From contig NZ_JBAXHI010000024.1 in the NCBI RefSeq assembly GCF_037138995.1, positions 1 to 64,000 on the forward strand: a stretch of 64,000 nucleotides of DNA, given 5' to 3'. This document shows positions 8,898 to 18,139 of this stretch, piece by piece; the stretch's first letter is position 1, and each line of letters starts with the position of its first letter. This DNA comes from Chlorohelix sp037138995. Lineage in GTDB: Bacteria > Chloroflexota > Chloroflexia > Chloroheliales > Chloroheliaceae. Position numbers and translations under genes: made by a program. The notes beneath the pieces are model-generated. The model saw only the letters and a program-made list of their open reading frames with translations. It was not told the origin of the DNA and did no database searches.

Positions 8898-11003
8898 ATG
8901 CAAAATACGGAAACGTATCTTATAATTACGGGGCAAAAAATAGTATGGGATAATAATAACTTGATTCTACCTTCTCTCGATAAATCAGAGCAAACGCATA
9001 AAACACTTTACCAAAAAGTGCGGTCTTTCAAATTCCAACTTTCTCAGTTACTTTGGCTGGCTTTGCTGCTGTTGCTGCTTCCAAGACTTGGGAGTTTCTT
9101 TTCCCATTCATGGTCGGTTTTGAACTGGGAATGGCAGATTGACTATGACGAGGGTTTTAACCTCGATGCTGCTTGGAAATTGTCAAAAGGAACAAATATC
9201 TATGGGCAAGCCACCCTTGATAGGTTTATTGCCGCTCCTTATCCACCTTTTTATTATCTGCTGTGTGCCATCTTTCTAAAGGTTTTTGGCATTGGCATGC
9301 TGGGAGGAAGGCTGATTTCTTTTGCTTCAGCCCTAGCTATCGGCGTATTTCTTGGGTTGCTCACCCGCTGGCAGGCAATCAGCCTGTTCAAGGTAAGTAA
9401 TTTCAACGGCATTATGGCTGGGATTGCAGCATCTTTTATTTGGCTATCCATCAATCCCACTCAGATATGGGGTACTTTTTATAAACAGGATATGCTGGCG
9501 ATGGCTTTAGCTATGGCTGGTCTGTGGTTGGTGGGGCGTTGGGATGAGAAGAATGAAAGCAAGGTCAGCATGTATGGCGCTGCTATATTGTTGGCTTTAG
9601 CTTTTTATACCAAACAAAATGAGCTTGCCGCTTGTGGAGTGGCAATTGCATATTTGCTTTTAAAGGGTTGGAGAAAATCTTGGCGTTTTGGTGTGGCATT
9701 ACTGGCAATGCTGGTGATACCTCTGTTAGTATTGGACTTGCTCACTCTCCACCGCTTCTATTTTTATGTTTTTGAAGCTCAGCAGGTTCCATGGATCGCT
9801 GACGATTTTTGGCGAAGGCTGACACAGCGGATAATTCCCGACCATCTCACTCTGGTAATTGCGTCGCTCTTGCCGTTGGCAGTAGAATTTGCGCGGGCAA
9901 TAGTAAATTGGAGAAAGCGCAAGTGGTATGCGCCACAATTGGTTACCATCTGGTTTGCGGGTGGCGCTTTTACCTTGATAACGGTCGGGTCATATCAGAG
10001 CGGGTATAATCATGCTTTGAATTTTTTCCCCCCTATAATAGCAGCGACCTGTTGTGCAATAGCATGGTTGGTTGGCTTGACCGGAGAGACAGGAACGCGC
10101 CGAGCGGTGGGATGGGTTGCGGCAATCGCCCTTGTGGCGGGGGTATTCTGGCAATTTTTGAATTATCCGCCCGGTGATTTATATTACTCTCAGGGAAATA
10201 TGCCCTCACAAACCCGGTTGGAAATGTACCAAGGGCTAACGAATGAAATCAACAATGCGCCCGGCGACATTCTTTCGGAAGACATTTATTTGCAGATGAA
10301 AACTGGTCGCCCTGTTATCTATGATGACCTGTACCATATGGCGTTGCAGGCTCGTGAGGGGCAGTGGGATGAGTCAAAGTTTCTGGCGGATTTGAAAGCC
10401 CGCCGCTTTAGTGTGGCGCTGTTGGGGTTGGGTTCACGCCGCTTTACAGACTCCGGTTGGGAAGCTCTCAACGCAAATTACAGTCTTATATTTCCCGACG
10501 GTATCGCCGTGTGGCGACCGCGCCCCTATCCTCTTTTACCGCAACATCAAACCGATTGTACTCTTGGAGAAAGTTTTAAGATAGAGGGTATTAGCTACGG
10601 GCGTAATGCGGCAAATGGGGCTTTGACCATCTCAAGTTATTGGAATGTCCTTAAGCCTGTAAGCCGGGATTATATATTGTACCTTCATCTTCTGGATGAA
10701 AATGGTAGTGTAGTGACGCAACGCGATGATATGCCCTACGGCTGGCGAATGCAACAATCGGGCGCAGAATTGCCCGACTCGAAAGCGGGGTTGTTGCCAA
10801 CAAGTAGCTGGAAGGTCAACGAGTGGATGGTAATAGATCAAACAATAAGACTATCGAACAACTTTAACCCGGCTGGAAAGTACCGGGCTGAGGTGGGAAT
10901 GTATTATCTCAATACAAACGGGAACATAGATAATATACCGGTTCGCTGTACTACAACCGGAACCGCCTCGGTAAATTCTGTTCTATTTCCTCCTACTAGG
11001 TAA
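8898..11003 (+). CDS. GT39/PMT-like multi-span membrane glycosyltransferase
   Basis: 701 residues with a first membrane helix around 50-70, then the catalytic-type motif DYDEG (about 81-85) in the first external loop, as in ArnT/PMT-type enzymes that use polyprenyl-phosphate sugars. About 10-12 hydrophobic helices follow up to about residue 425. The remainder (about 430-701) is a soluble extracytoplasmic domain with a beta-rich end (SYWNVLKPVSRDYILYLHL) as often appended to Chloroflexi and cyanobacterial GT39-like proteins. Acceptor unknown. No partner gene in the same operon; the next gene is convergent. Confidence 0.8.
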   Translation: MQNTETYLIITGQKIVWDNNNLILPSLDKSEQTHKTLYQKVRSFKFQLSQLLWLALLLLLLPRLGSFFSHSWSVLNWEWQIDYDEGFNLDAAWKLSKGTNIYGQATLDRFIAAPYPPFYYLLCAIFLKVFGIGMLGGRLISFASALAIGVFLGLLTRWQAISLFKVSNFNGIMAGIAASFIWLSINPTQIWGTFYKQDMLAMALAMAGLWLVGRWDEKNESKVSMYGAAILLALAFYTKQNELAACGVAIAYLLLKGWRKSWRFGVALLAMLVIPLLVLDLLTLHRFYFYVFEAQQVPWIADDFWRRLTQRIIPDHLTLVIASLLPLAVEFARAIVNWRKRKWYAPQLVTIWFAGGAFTLITVGSYQSGYNHALNFFPPIIAATCCAIAWLVGLTGETGTRRAVGWVAAIALVAGVFWQFLNYPPGDLYYSQGNMPSQTRLEMYQGLTNEINNAPGDILSEDIYLQMKTGRPVIYDDLYHMALQAREGQWDESKFLADLKARRFSVALLGLGSRRFTDSGWEALNANYSLIFPDGIAVWRPRPYPLLPQHQTDCTLGESFKIEGISYGRNAANGALTISSYWNVLKPVSRDYILYLHLLDENGSVVTQRDDMPYGWRMQQSGAELPDSKAGLLPTSSWKVNEWMVIDQTIRLSNNFNPAGKYRAEVGMYYLNTNGNIDNIPVRCTTTGTASVNSVLFPPTR

Positions 11004-11069
11004 TAGTAATAAAACCGCGTTCGGAGGTGGCGAGGATTTCACCCAATAGCATAATGCGATTCTAGCGGT

Positions 11070-11606
11070 TTAAACGTGGTTGAGCGAGAGCGAGACGGTA
11101 AGTGACCAGCTTAGCAGCTTGAACTCGCCGGAAACTAGCGCGTCCGCTATTTCGTTGCGGCTTAGATAAATCATTTCAAGCTCTTCGAGGTCGTCGCTTT
11201 CTGCTTTGCCCGAAAAGCTGACGTTTCGCGCTAGAAAAAGATGCGCCATGCCAGCGCCGCGATTGCCATCCACGATATATTTGCCTAGCGAAACCCAATT
11301 ATGTGACTCGTAGCCCATCTCTTCCAGCAATTCGCGCTTGGCAGCCAGCAAAGGGTCTTCGCCCGGTTCAATGTAGCCGCCCACCGTTGCCAACGTAACC
11401 CCCTCAACGGCGTATTTGGTCTGGCGAAAGCACAGGAATTGCCCTTCTTCGGTTACTGCCAGCACGTTCACAAAATCGGGCGTGATTACCCAGGGCCATT
11501 GGGGTATGGTGCGCCCATCGGGTAGTTCTACGGTGTGGTCTTCCACCGTCAAAAACTTGCCGCGTTCCAGCACCTTTTCGCGTGAGAGTGTTTTCCAATT
11601 TTCCAT
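11070..11606 (-). CDS. Nudix hydrolase, ADP-ribose pyrophosphatase-like
   Basis: 178 residues with a full Nudix box GYIEPGEDPLLAAKRELLEE (GX5EX7REUXEEXGU, continuing MGY) around residues 95-117. The size and the preceding EGQFLCFRQTKYAVEG region fit ADP-sugar pyrophosphatases (NudF-like), which hydrolyse nucleoside diphosphates linked to another moiety, but the substrate cannot be assigned. It starts 3 bases after the ricT/PSP1 stop, so it is the last gene of that operon. Confidence 0.88.
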   Translation of the reverse strand: MENWKTLSREKVLERGKFLTVEDHTVELPDGRTIPQWPWVITPDFVNVLAVTEEGQFLCFRQTKYAVEGVTLATVGGYIEPGEDPLLAAKRELLEEMGYESHNWVSLGKYIVDGNRGAGMAHLFLARNVSFSGKAESDDLEELEMIYLSRNEIADALVSGEFKLLSWSLTVSLSLNHV

Positions 11607-11608
11607 GC

Positions 11609-12541
11609 TTAATCTTCCTTCAGAAATTGCAAATCTTCGGGGTCTTCCACCTCGAAAACGGTGTCGGTATCTGCATCATATCCGGCAACTAAAGTGGATT
11701 GTTCTTTTTCTTCGATTGTCAGTTCTCTATGGGGTAATTCGCTAAAAGCCCCATTATCAAAGGTTACGGTTACCGTTTGTTTGAGAATATTGCGCCCTAC
11801 TACCGCGCCGCTACCATGCGCCCCGCACACCCTGTCGCCCACTTTTGGCATATTCTCTTTCATCTTTTCGTACATCGGGTGTTCGTAGCTGAGGCAGCAT
11901 AGCAAACGACCGCATACCCCGGTTATTTTCGAGGGATTGAGCGGCAAATCTTGATCTTTGGCGGTCTTTATCGAGACCGGAGGAAATTCTGATGACCAAG
12001 TAGAGCAGCACAGCGTTTCACCGCATTTACCCACGCCCCCCACCAGTTTGGCTTTATCGCGCACCCCGATTTGTCTTAACTCAATGCGAGTGCGGAAGAT
12101 GCTGGCAAGGTCGCGCACAAGTTGGCGAAAATCTACCCGTGTATCGGCGGTAAAAAAGAAAGTTACCTTGCTGCCATCGTAGTTCCATTCACACTCTACC
12201 AAGCGCATTGGGATGAGGTAAACTTTAACCCGCTCGGCGCATTTTACCAGCGAGTCTTTGTTACGGGCGCGATAGCTGAGTTGTCGATTTATATCATCCT
12301 CGTTGGCGATGCGCAAGATGGGCTTGAGCGGCTCGGCAAGTTGGCTGGCAACGATACTGCGCGGAGGCAAAACTACTCGCGCCATTTCAGTATTGCGCCC
12401 AACTTCAATTACCACCCAATCATCGGGTTTTAATTCAAGCTCTCCGGGGTCGAAGTATTGGAGTTTGCCGTTAGGCTTGAAACGCACCGCTACAGTGCGG
12501 AAAGTATCTTTATTTTGATTTTGTATATCTTGAGTTGTCAT
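11609..12541 (-). CDS. ricT: PSP1 domain protein (RicT/YaaT-like)
   Basis: 310 residues with the PSP1 C-terminal domain. The cysteine pattern GKCGETLCCSTW ... GVCGRLLCCLSYE is the iron-sulfur-associated signature of RicT, a member of the Ric (YaaT-YlbF-YmcA) complex of Bacillus that influences mRNA processing and development. In many bacteria this gene follows holB, as it does here (143-base gap), which strengthens the call. The C-terminus (about 225-290) adds a KOW-like beta segment (PKVGDRVCGAHGSGAVVGRN) not always present. Partner genes ylbF/ymcA are not in the window. Confidence 0.9.
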   Translation of the reverse strand: MTTQDIQNQNKDTFRTVAVRFKPNGKLQYFDPGELELKPDDWVVIEVGRNTEMARVVLPPRSIVASQLAEPLKPILRIANEDDINRQLSYRARNKDSLVKCAERVKVYLIPMRLVECEWNYDGSKVTFFFTADTRVDFRQLVRDLASIFRTRIELRQIGVRDKAKLVGGVGKCGETLCCSTWSSEFPPVSIKTAKDQDLPLNPSKITGVCGRLLCCLSYEHPMYEKMKENMPKVGDRVCGAHGSGAVVGRNILKQTVTVTFDNGAFSELPHRELTIEEKEQSTLVAGYDADTDTVFEVEDPEDLQFLKED

Positions 12542-12625
12542 TTATTTCCCCCCGTTTCACCACATCTCATCGAACGAGGGTTATTGAGAAGCCCCCCCGA
12601 ACGCTCCGAACCCGAACCCATTCCG

Positions 12626-12653
12626 GTAGGGGCGACGCTTGAGTCGCCCTTTA
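12626..12653. repeat. Small palindrome GGGCGAC-N6-GTCGCCC
   Basis: Perfect 7-bp arms at 12630-12636 and 12643-12649 between holB and ricT, preceded by GTAG and followed on the plus strand by TTT. Oriented wrongly for an efficient terminator of holB. Likely a member of the dispersed intergenic palindromes of this genome. Confidence 0.45.
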
Positions 12654-12684
12654 TCCTGTGCTACCCAACTACGAACCCGGAACG

Positions 12685-13728
12685 TTATGATTTTGGCAAT
12701 TTATTGATGAACAAATCGCCTAGAGCAAGGCGCGGCATCACATTTGCTTCGAGTTCAGCCTGTGCGTGGGTGATGCCTAAAAGCATATTTTTTATTTGGA
12801 TGGGCGAGAAACGCCCTGCTTGCTCTTTTAAGGTATCCAGCTTATCCACATTGGATACATGCGTAGTTAGATTCTGGCGTACCAGCGCCAAATCTCGCCA
12901 CCAACCCAACCAGATATTTAACATTACTAGCACCGAGTTACGCTTATTGCCCCCGCTTTGCCACTGGTAGGTAAGCTTGTCGGCAAAGGACAGCCTTATA
13001 AGACGGTCGGCGGGTAGAAGTTTTTCAAGGTGCATCAAGGCTTCATCGCGGTCGTTGATACGCTGTTTGGTGGAGTCTTTATACTCATCCAATGCCCAGC
13101 CGGGTCTTCCGGCAGACAATGCCGCGAGCATATGCGCCTCAGTTTTGCTTGCCCCTTCGCTTTGCAAGGCGTGGGCAATTTCCTCGCGTGGCACAGGGCG
13201 CAAATCTACGACTTGGCAACGGCTCACGATAGTGGGGAGCATTGGGCGATCGCTATCCGCCAGCAAAATCAAAACGGCGCGTTCGGGCGGTTCTTCCAGT
13301 GTTTTGAGGAAAGCGTTGGCGGCAGCCTTTTGAAATGTCTCCGCGTCCCGAATTATCATTATACGCCAGTTTATTTCATGGGGGGGGCGACTAACTTTAT
13401 GGCTGATATAACGCACGGTGTCTATTTTCAGGTTTTGCCCGGCGTTACCCTCTTTGACTCCCTCGCTGCGGGTTTGCCAGTCCAGCCCGAAAGTAGTAAC
13501 GTCGGCGTGTTTGTTTTCTTCGATGAGGCGACAGGGGCGACACTCCCCGCAATAGCGCAAGCCGTATTTTTTTGCAGGGGGGTTTTCGCAAGCAAGGGCG
13601 AGGGCAAAATCTAACGCCAACCTGAATTTGCCAACCCCTGCCGGACCTCGTACCAGATAGGCATGGGTAACTTTTTCGGTGTCTATGCAATTTTGCAGGA
13701 AACTAACTGCCCAACCGTGTCCAATCAT
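12685..13728 (-). CDS. holB: DNA polymerase III subunit delta' (clamp-loader ATPase homologue)
   Basis: Part of the clamp loader that places the beta clamp on DNA. 347 residues from the ATG at 13728 (MIGHGWAVSFLQNCI). Visible: Walker-A-type GPAGVGK, the zinc-finger cysteines CGECRPC with an upstream Cys, a Walker-B/DExx-equivalent region, and the SRC motif (TIVSRCQVVDLRP). The frame is open 60 codons further upstream but that overlaps the thioesterase gene and lacks similarity to HolB; the chosen ATG is one base beyond the thioesterase stop region, with CAGG eight bases upstream. ricT follows, the usual neighbour. Confidence 0.93.
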   Translation of the reverse strand: MIGHGWAVSFLQNCIDTEKVTHAYLVRGPAGVGKFRLALDFALALACENPPAKKYGLRYCGECRPCRLIEENKHADVTTFGLDWQTRSEGVKEGNAGQNLKIDTVRYISHKVSRPPHEINWRIMIIRDAETFQKAAANAFLKTLEEPPERAVLILLADSDRPMLPTIVSRCQVVDLRPVPREEIAHALQSEGASKTEAHMLAALSAGRPGWALDEYKDSTKQRINDRDEALMHLEKLLPADRLIRLSFADKLTYQWQSGGNKRNSVLVMLNIWLGWWRDLALVRQNLTTHVSNVDKLDTLKEQAGRFSPIQIKNMLLGITHAQAELEANVMPRLALGDLFINKLPKS

Positions 13729-13729
13729 A

Positions 13730-14236
13730 TCAATGCCTGTTTTTTGCCAGCCACTCTTCCCATTCGGCGAAATCCCCGCCCACTGCTTTGATAATTTCGT
13801 GGCGGGTTGCATCGGGTAAGCGCACGAATAAGCCGCTTGCTTCGGCGGTAATCTCGCCTGTTTCAATGACTTGGATTCTACCGCGCATTTCCATTGCCCG
13901 TCCAGCATCGCGCACCAATTCGCCGCTGATACGCAATTTCTGACCCAATGGGGTCGGCTTGCGGAATTTTACTTCGAGCTTTCCGGTTGAAACCCACTTA
14001 TCATAAAGGAAAGCTACCCTAGAAATGGTTTCATCTAAAAGGGTGGTAATGATGCCACCATGTAAGATACCGGGCCAACTCTGGTAGTATTCCGTTGGCG
14101 TAAATTCAGTCCAGACCTGCGTTTTGTTATTGTAGAAATCCAGCCGCAACCCGGCAGGATTATTTCTACCACACACAAAACAGAAATCTGAAGCGGGTTG
14201 ACGCGAAACTTCGCCGGACTCTAGGTTGTTTATCAC
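13730..14236 (-). CDS. PaaI/YdeN-type hotdog thioesterase
   Basis: 168 residues. The N-terminal CFVCGRNNPAGLRL motif (about 19-32) and LHGGIITTLLDETISR (about 59-74) are typical of hotdog-fold acyl-CoA thioesterases; the Asp/Glu after HGG is the catalytic region. Substrate unknown. It lies 5 bases after the NERD gene and directly before holB, in the fabF-to-nudix co-directional run. Confidence 0.85.
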   Translation of the reverse strand: MINNLESGEVSRQPASDFCFVCGRNNPAGLRLDFYNNKTQVWTEFTPTEYYQSWPGILHGGIITTLLDETISRVAFLYDKWVSTGKLEVKFRKPTPLGQKLRISGELVRDAGRAMEMRGRIQVIETGEITAEASGLFVRLPDATRHEIIKAVGGDFAEWEEWLAKNRH

Positions 14237-14241
14237 TTAAA

Positions 14242-15282
14242 CTATTTCCTACGCTTAGCAGGGTCTCCGAATGCGCCCGGATTCGGTTTTTTCAAAGGTT
14301 CTACCGCTGCCTTGCGGGGTTTTTCTTCGACTGCTTTAGGTGGAAGCGGTTTGCCGTTCAAGCCAACCCGCTGACCGGGTTGTGGTACTGCGCTTGCGCC
14401 GGGTTTTTTCTCACCCGGTTTTTTCTCTATTTTTCTCTTGTCTTTGGTAATACGAGCGGCTTCGGTAGCTAATTCCTGCTCACGTTCCAACTGGATGCGC
14501 TTATGGGCGGGCATATTCAGCAATTCCAATGCTTCTGCCTGCTCTTCTTGCAGTAGTTGCCCAACCAGCAGTTTTTCTATTTCGATTTGTTCCTCTGCTG
14601 TCATGCTCAACTCGGTTTGCCATTGCCTTACCGCTTCGCGCAAATCACTAATCATACAGACCGGGAAACTCATTTCCGAAACGCTTTCAATGTTGGCGCG
14701 GGGGTTATTTAGCGCCACGATTCCATCGGTGGGAATATCAAAACCTTTTTGCTCGAACCAAGTGCGAAGCCGTTTGCATTGGCGGCTCAGTTCTTGGCTT
14801 GGATTTCCGATACCGGGTTCGCCGATAGCTCCGATAGAATTTACAAAGCCTCGTTTCATGCGGTAAAGGTCGCGCCCGGCTTTTAGTCTGCCCTGTTGCC
14901 CCTTCATATTAATAAGGATGATGCCCTGCGGTGTGACGAGCATATGCTCGATTGAGATTCCGGCGAAATTCAGGTAGTTGTAAAGGTGGTAGCGGGGAGG
15001 TGTGCTTTTAAGCTGTCTTTCAATATCCTGTTCTTCGGATAAGAGCCTATAACCACCGATAGCATGACGACGATTATTATAAGAGCCACGTTTACTTAGA
15101 AAAATTCCTAGAAAGAGCAAAGGATAGCCGAAGATGATGATAAAAAAAGCGCCCTGTGGGCTACTACCGACTATTAGTAGGGTTAGCATAGAGCCAACCA
15201 GCCCTGCTACACCCCCCCAGAACATTATGCGATTATTGCGGATTCGTTTCTTTAATTCGGCTTTATTGGTAACAACAAACAC
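14242..15282 (-). CDS. Membrane-anchored NERD-domain protein
   Basis: 346 residues. Two hydrophobic helices near the N-terminus (about 19-40 and 47-65) followed by a nuclease-related domain (about 95-200) including YNYLNFAGISIEHMLVTPQG and IILINMKGQQGRL, the equivalent of the D/E-x-K core, where the usual E-x-K is replaced by N-M-K. Because the acidic residue is not obvious, nuclease activity is doubtful. The C-terminus (about 270-346) is Lys/Pro rich and probably disordered. Function unknown. Confidence 0.7.
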   Translation of the reverse strand: MFVVTNKAELKKRIRNNRIMFWGGVAGLVGSMLTLLIVGSSPQGAFFIIIFGYPLLFLGIFLSKRGSYNNRRHAIGGYRLLSEEQDIERQLKSTPPRYHLYNYLNFAGISIEHMLVTPQGIILINMKGQQGRLKAGRDLYRMKRGFVNSIGAIGEPGIGNPSQELSRQCKRLRTWFEQKGFDIPTDGIVALNNPRANIESVSEMSFPVCMISDLREAVRQWQTELSMTAEEQIEIEKLLVGQLLQEEQAEALELLNMPAHKRIQLEREQELATEAARITKDKRKIEKKPGEKKPGASAVPQPGQRVGLNGKPLPPKAVEEKPRKAAVEPLKKPNPGAFGDPAKRRK

Positions 15283-15334
15283 AGCCAGACTCCCGATTTA
15301 GTTTGATATAGAAAGCAACTACCCGCCGATTGCT

Positions 15335-15721
15335 TTAATTTTCTGGGGTAAAGTTGATTTTAGGCGTGCCGGGCGGAAATTCGGCATCAATCAATAAAGT
15401 CATGTTATGGCGGCGGGCAGGAGTGGCGGTATCCACCCATTTTTCAACTACTGCCTTGTTTTGCTGTTGCCAGGCAAGTAACGCTTGCCCACCTTTAGCC
15501 CACCAATTATTGTAGGCTTCACGACTTTCGTAAATCGTCATAGCCATAAATTTATTGACATCTTCGCCTTCCTGAATACGGAAAAGCTTTACGGATAGCA
15601 CTCCCGGCACTTCCTTGTACTGGGGTAAAATCCCGTTTCTGGTTAATTCTTCTAGGTCACTAGCACGCGCTCCGGCGCGTACTTCCCAGATAACAATCGT
15701 GTAAAAATGACCTTCTGCCAT
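15335..15721 (-). CDS. ABM-type (antibiotic biosynthesis monooxygenase) domain protein
   Basis: 128 residues forming a single dimeric alpha+beta barrel of the ABM type: YTIVIWEVRAGARASDLEEL, a VPGVLSVKLFR strand, and YESREAYNNWW. Members range from cofactor-less monooxygenases to haem-degrading or purely structural proteins. It starts 6 bases after the stop of the ketoacyl synthase gene and is almost surely co-translated with it, so a role with a polyketide or fatty-acid-like product is possible, but that is inference. Confidence 0.72.
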   Translation of the reverse strand: MAEGHFYTIVIWEVRAGARASDLEELTRNGILPQYKEVPGVLSVKLFRIQEGEDVNKFMAMTIYESREAYNNWWAKGGQALLAWQQQNKAVVEKWVDTATPARRHNMTLLIDAEFPPGTPKINFTPEN

Positions 15722-15727
15722 TTGGAA

Positions 15728-17236
15728 TCACCTCTTAGCCTCAGGACTCTCAGGTGTATATTTCTTGAAGATTAGACAAGCGTTTTGCCCGCCAAACCCA
15801 AAGGAATTACTCATTCCAATGTTGATTTTAAACGGTCTGGCGCGATTTGGTACATAGTCAAGGTCGCAGTCTGGGTCGGGATTGTCTAGGTTTATAGTAG
15901 GATGTATCAACTCTTCCTGCATCATAGTAATAGTCGCGATAGCTTCTACGCCTCCGGCACCGCCCAATAGATGCCCAATCATAGATTTGGTGCTGCTGAT
16001 TGGAATCTGGTAGGCGTAATTTCCAAAGACCTTTTTTATTGCTACGGTTTCCATTTTATCATTTTTTTCGGTGCTGGTACCGTGAGCATTGATATAATCT
16101 ATGTCGCGTGGAGCTAATCCGGCACGATGAATGGCGCGGCGCATTGCTCTGACTGCGCCGAAGGAGTCGGGGTCGGGGTCGGTCAGGTGGTACGCATCGT
16201 TGGTGGCGGCGAAACCGATTACTTCCGCATAAATTCGCGCTCCTCTTGCCTGCGCATGTTCCAGATTTTCCAGAACTACAATGCCTGCGCCTTCACTTGG
16301 AACGAACCCATCTCGTTCTCGGTCAAAGGGGCGGCTTGCCTGAGTAGGTCGTTCGTTATATTTGCTGCTCATCGCTCGCATAACGCTAAAACTGGCGAGT
16401 CCTAATTCGCTGATAGGAGCTTCACAACCGCCGGTAATCATTACTTCGGCATCCCCGCGCTTTATTACTTCTGCTGCTTCTCCGATAGATTGGGTGCTGC
16501 TGGCGCAAGCGGTTACTATCGTGCCGTTATAGCCTTTTATGCCCGCTTGCAAAGCAACCTGACTGCTGGACATGTTCGGCAAAATTATGGGTATAAAGAA
16601 GGGGCTAAGGCGCATACCGCCTTTTTCCAGTAGAGTACGTGCGCCCTGTTCAACTTCGGGAAAGGCGCAATTACCTACGCCAAGTAAAACCCCATAATCT
16701 TCGGCTACATCATGTTCTATTTTTAAGCCCGCATCTTTGATAGCTTGAAAACTGGCAGCAACAGCAAATTGGCTGGCTCTGGACATGCGCCGGGCATCTT
16801 TAGTATCTATATATTTCTTTGGATCCCACTCTTTTACTTCTCCGGCTATTTTGGTAGGATACCCATCGGTTTTACTAAGCGTCATAGGGGCAATACCGCT
16901 TTGCCCTTTGCGAAGCCCTGCCCAAAATTCTTCTACACTATAGCCTAGAGGGTTGATAGTGCCAAGTCCGGTAACTACTACACGGCGTTTTTCTTTCTCG
17001 CCAGAGCCGGTTAATACTACTGCGGGTTCTGTATCAATTATAGTGGTGGTTCCACTCATCTTTCCGAGGATGTCGTCCAGTAAACTATCAATTTTACTTT
17101 TTATATCATTATCTTCAGGATAATCGCGTTTATTTTCGAGCCGCGCCATATCAAGTCCTACTTGCGCTAGGCGACTTTTAAGCTCATTTATTTCAGTCTT
17201 GTTAAGGTTTCGCCATTTACCGCGTTCGTTGTCCAT
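15728..17236 (-). CDS. Beta-ketoacyl-ACP synthase II-like enzyme with N-terminal extension
   Basis: Condensing enzyme of the thiolase superfamily: catalytic Cys244 in TACASST, His385 in NAHGTST and His422 in SMIGHLLGGAGG, with the C-terminal SFGFGGQNA. The core (about 83-502) matches FabF length. The first about 82 residues are extra: two predicted helices with coiled-coil character (ELKSRLAQVGLDMARLENK; IDSLLDDILGK) and a linker. The ATG at 17236 has GAGG ten bases upstream; an internal ATG at 17059 has a poorer site. The extension, a possible docking or dimerisation segment, and the adjacent ABM gene suggest a specialised synthase rather than the housekeeping FabF. Confidence 0.88.
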   Translation of the reverse strand: MDNERGKWRNLNKTEINELKSRLAQVGLDMARLENKRDYPEDNDIKSKIDSLLDDILGKMSGTTTIIDTEPAVVLTGSGEKEKRRVVVTGLGTINPLGYSVEEFWAGLRKGQSGIAPMTLSKTDGYPTKIAGEVKEWDPKKYIDTKDARRMSRASQFAVAASFQAIKDAGLKIEHDVAEDYGVLLGVGNCAFPEVEQGARTLLEKGGMRLSPFFIPIILPNMSSSQVALQAGIKGYNGTIVTACASSTQSIGEAAEVIKRGDAEVMITGGCEAPISELGLASFSVMRAMSSKYNERPTQASRPFDRERDGFVPSEGAGIVVLENLEHAQARGARIYAEVIGFAATNDAYHLTDPDPDSFGAVRAMRRAIHRAGLAPRDIDYINAHGTSTEKNDKMETVAIKKVFGNYAYQIPISSTKSMIGHLLGGAGGVEAIATITMMQEELIHPTINLDNPDPDCDLDYVPNRARPFKINIGMSNSFGFGGQNACLIFKKYTPESPEAKR

Positions 17237-18012
17237 AAGGCTTTCGCCTCGGTCTCCTTTGCTAGAAATTTTTTTACCCCTACCCTGTAATTATTCGGAA
17301 TTGCCGAATTATTGGAGGTTTAAGGTGTACTCTCCGAAATCTTCCAATATAACATTTTGGAGTTTTCAGAAAGATTATGGTATCAAGTATGGCTGTTACT
17401 TTAGCATAATCAAGTCACCTTAGCAAACAATATTAATGCCGTTCGGTATGATTAGGTTCACGGTGATTTCGGAAGAAGCGGGGCGGGTTTGGGTTCGGAT
17501 GGGGGGACAATTGAGGGCAATAGACTTCTTCCACAAGAGGCGACCCTTAATTTGAGGGTAGTTTGCCAATGGTATCAGCCCTGCCCCATTATCAGTGCAT
17601 TGCAAGAAACGTTTTTAGGTCGAACCTTGTCGCGTTTATCACAGAGAAGGAAAGGGAAGTGAGTTTAAGGGAACACCTAGCAGGTTTCCCATCTGCACCA
17701 TCCTTTTGCTTTTTTGGCTTTAGCAATAACTTAAAAGAATTGATAATCGACCGCTTATCTTAATAAAATTTCATATAAAAAGTATTGTAATACCCAAATT
17801 GAATATGATAGAATACAGTGTTAGGCAAATAACAAGAAATTTGGGTTAATACCCTCAACAAGCTTTGCACAAGAATATTCTGGTTAATGGGTGCTTCTTG
17901 TCATAGCTGTGCTTAACGAGCCACTTCTTCGTCCTATGGGCTACCCTAAGCGTCGGTCTTAGTTGCTCTGACGCTGCCGGAATTGGGCGAATACAACCTG
18001 AAAGGTAATTGT
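17237..18012. other. Long intergenic region between fabF-like gene and decarboxylase
   Basis: About 780 bases without a convincing protein gene. It holds the divergent start regions of the ketoacyl synthase and of the decarboxylase transcript, including a candidate plus-strand promoter at 17785-17814. Stem-forming stretches between 17890 and 18000 suggest a structured leader. A possible 66-codon frame at 17563-17763 has no recognisable product and no good ribosome site. Confidence 0.5.
17785..17814 (+). promoter_or_regulatory. Candidate promoter of the decarboxylase leader
   Basis: TTGTAA (17785-17790), 18-bp spacer, TAGAAT (17809-17814). This would give a transcript start near 17822 and a leader of about 320 bases ahead of the decarboxylase. 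Confidence 0.4.
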
Positions 18013-18105
18013 ATGTTATCTCATTCACATTTTGGAATAACTGAGCGCAAAGATGCTCATTTTTACGACCCTGTTGTCCGTCATCCTTCTACCACTGCCG
18101 GTTAG
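18013..18105 (+). CDS. Upstream ORF of 30 codons (possible leader peptide)
   Basis: ATG at 18013 with AAAGG seven bases upstream; the product begins MLSHSHFGITERKDAHFYD and ends VRHPSTTAG. It stops 34 bases before the decarboxylase start. Too short for homology judgement. Composition is polar and His-rich, with no run of Arg codons. Its ribosome site and position suggest a regulatory uORF or a small coupled protein. Confidence 0.45.
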   Translation: MLSHSHFGITERKDAHFYDPVVRHPSTTAG

Positions 18106-18139
18106 CGGGAGTGTGCTGTGAAAAGAGGTACGATAAAGA

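Noticed and set aside
17563..17763. 66-codon ORF upstream of the decarboxylase
   Set aside because: No convincing ribosome site or protein-like composition.
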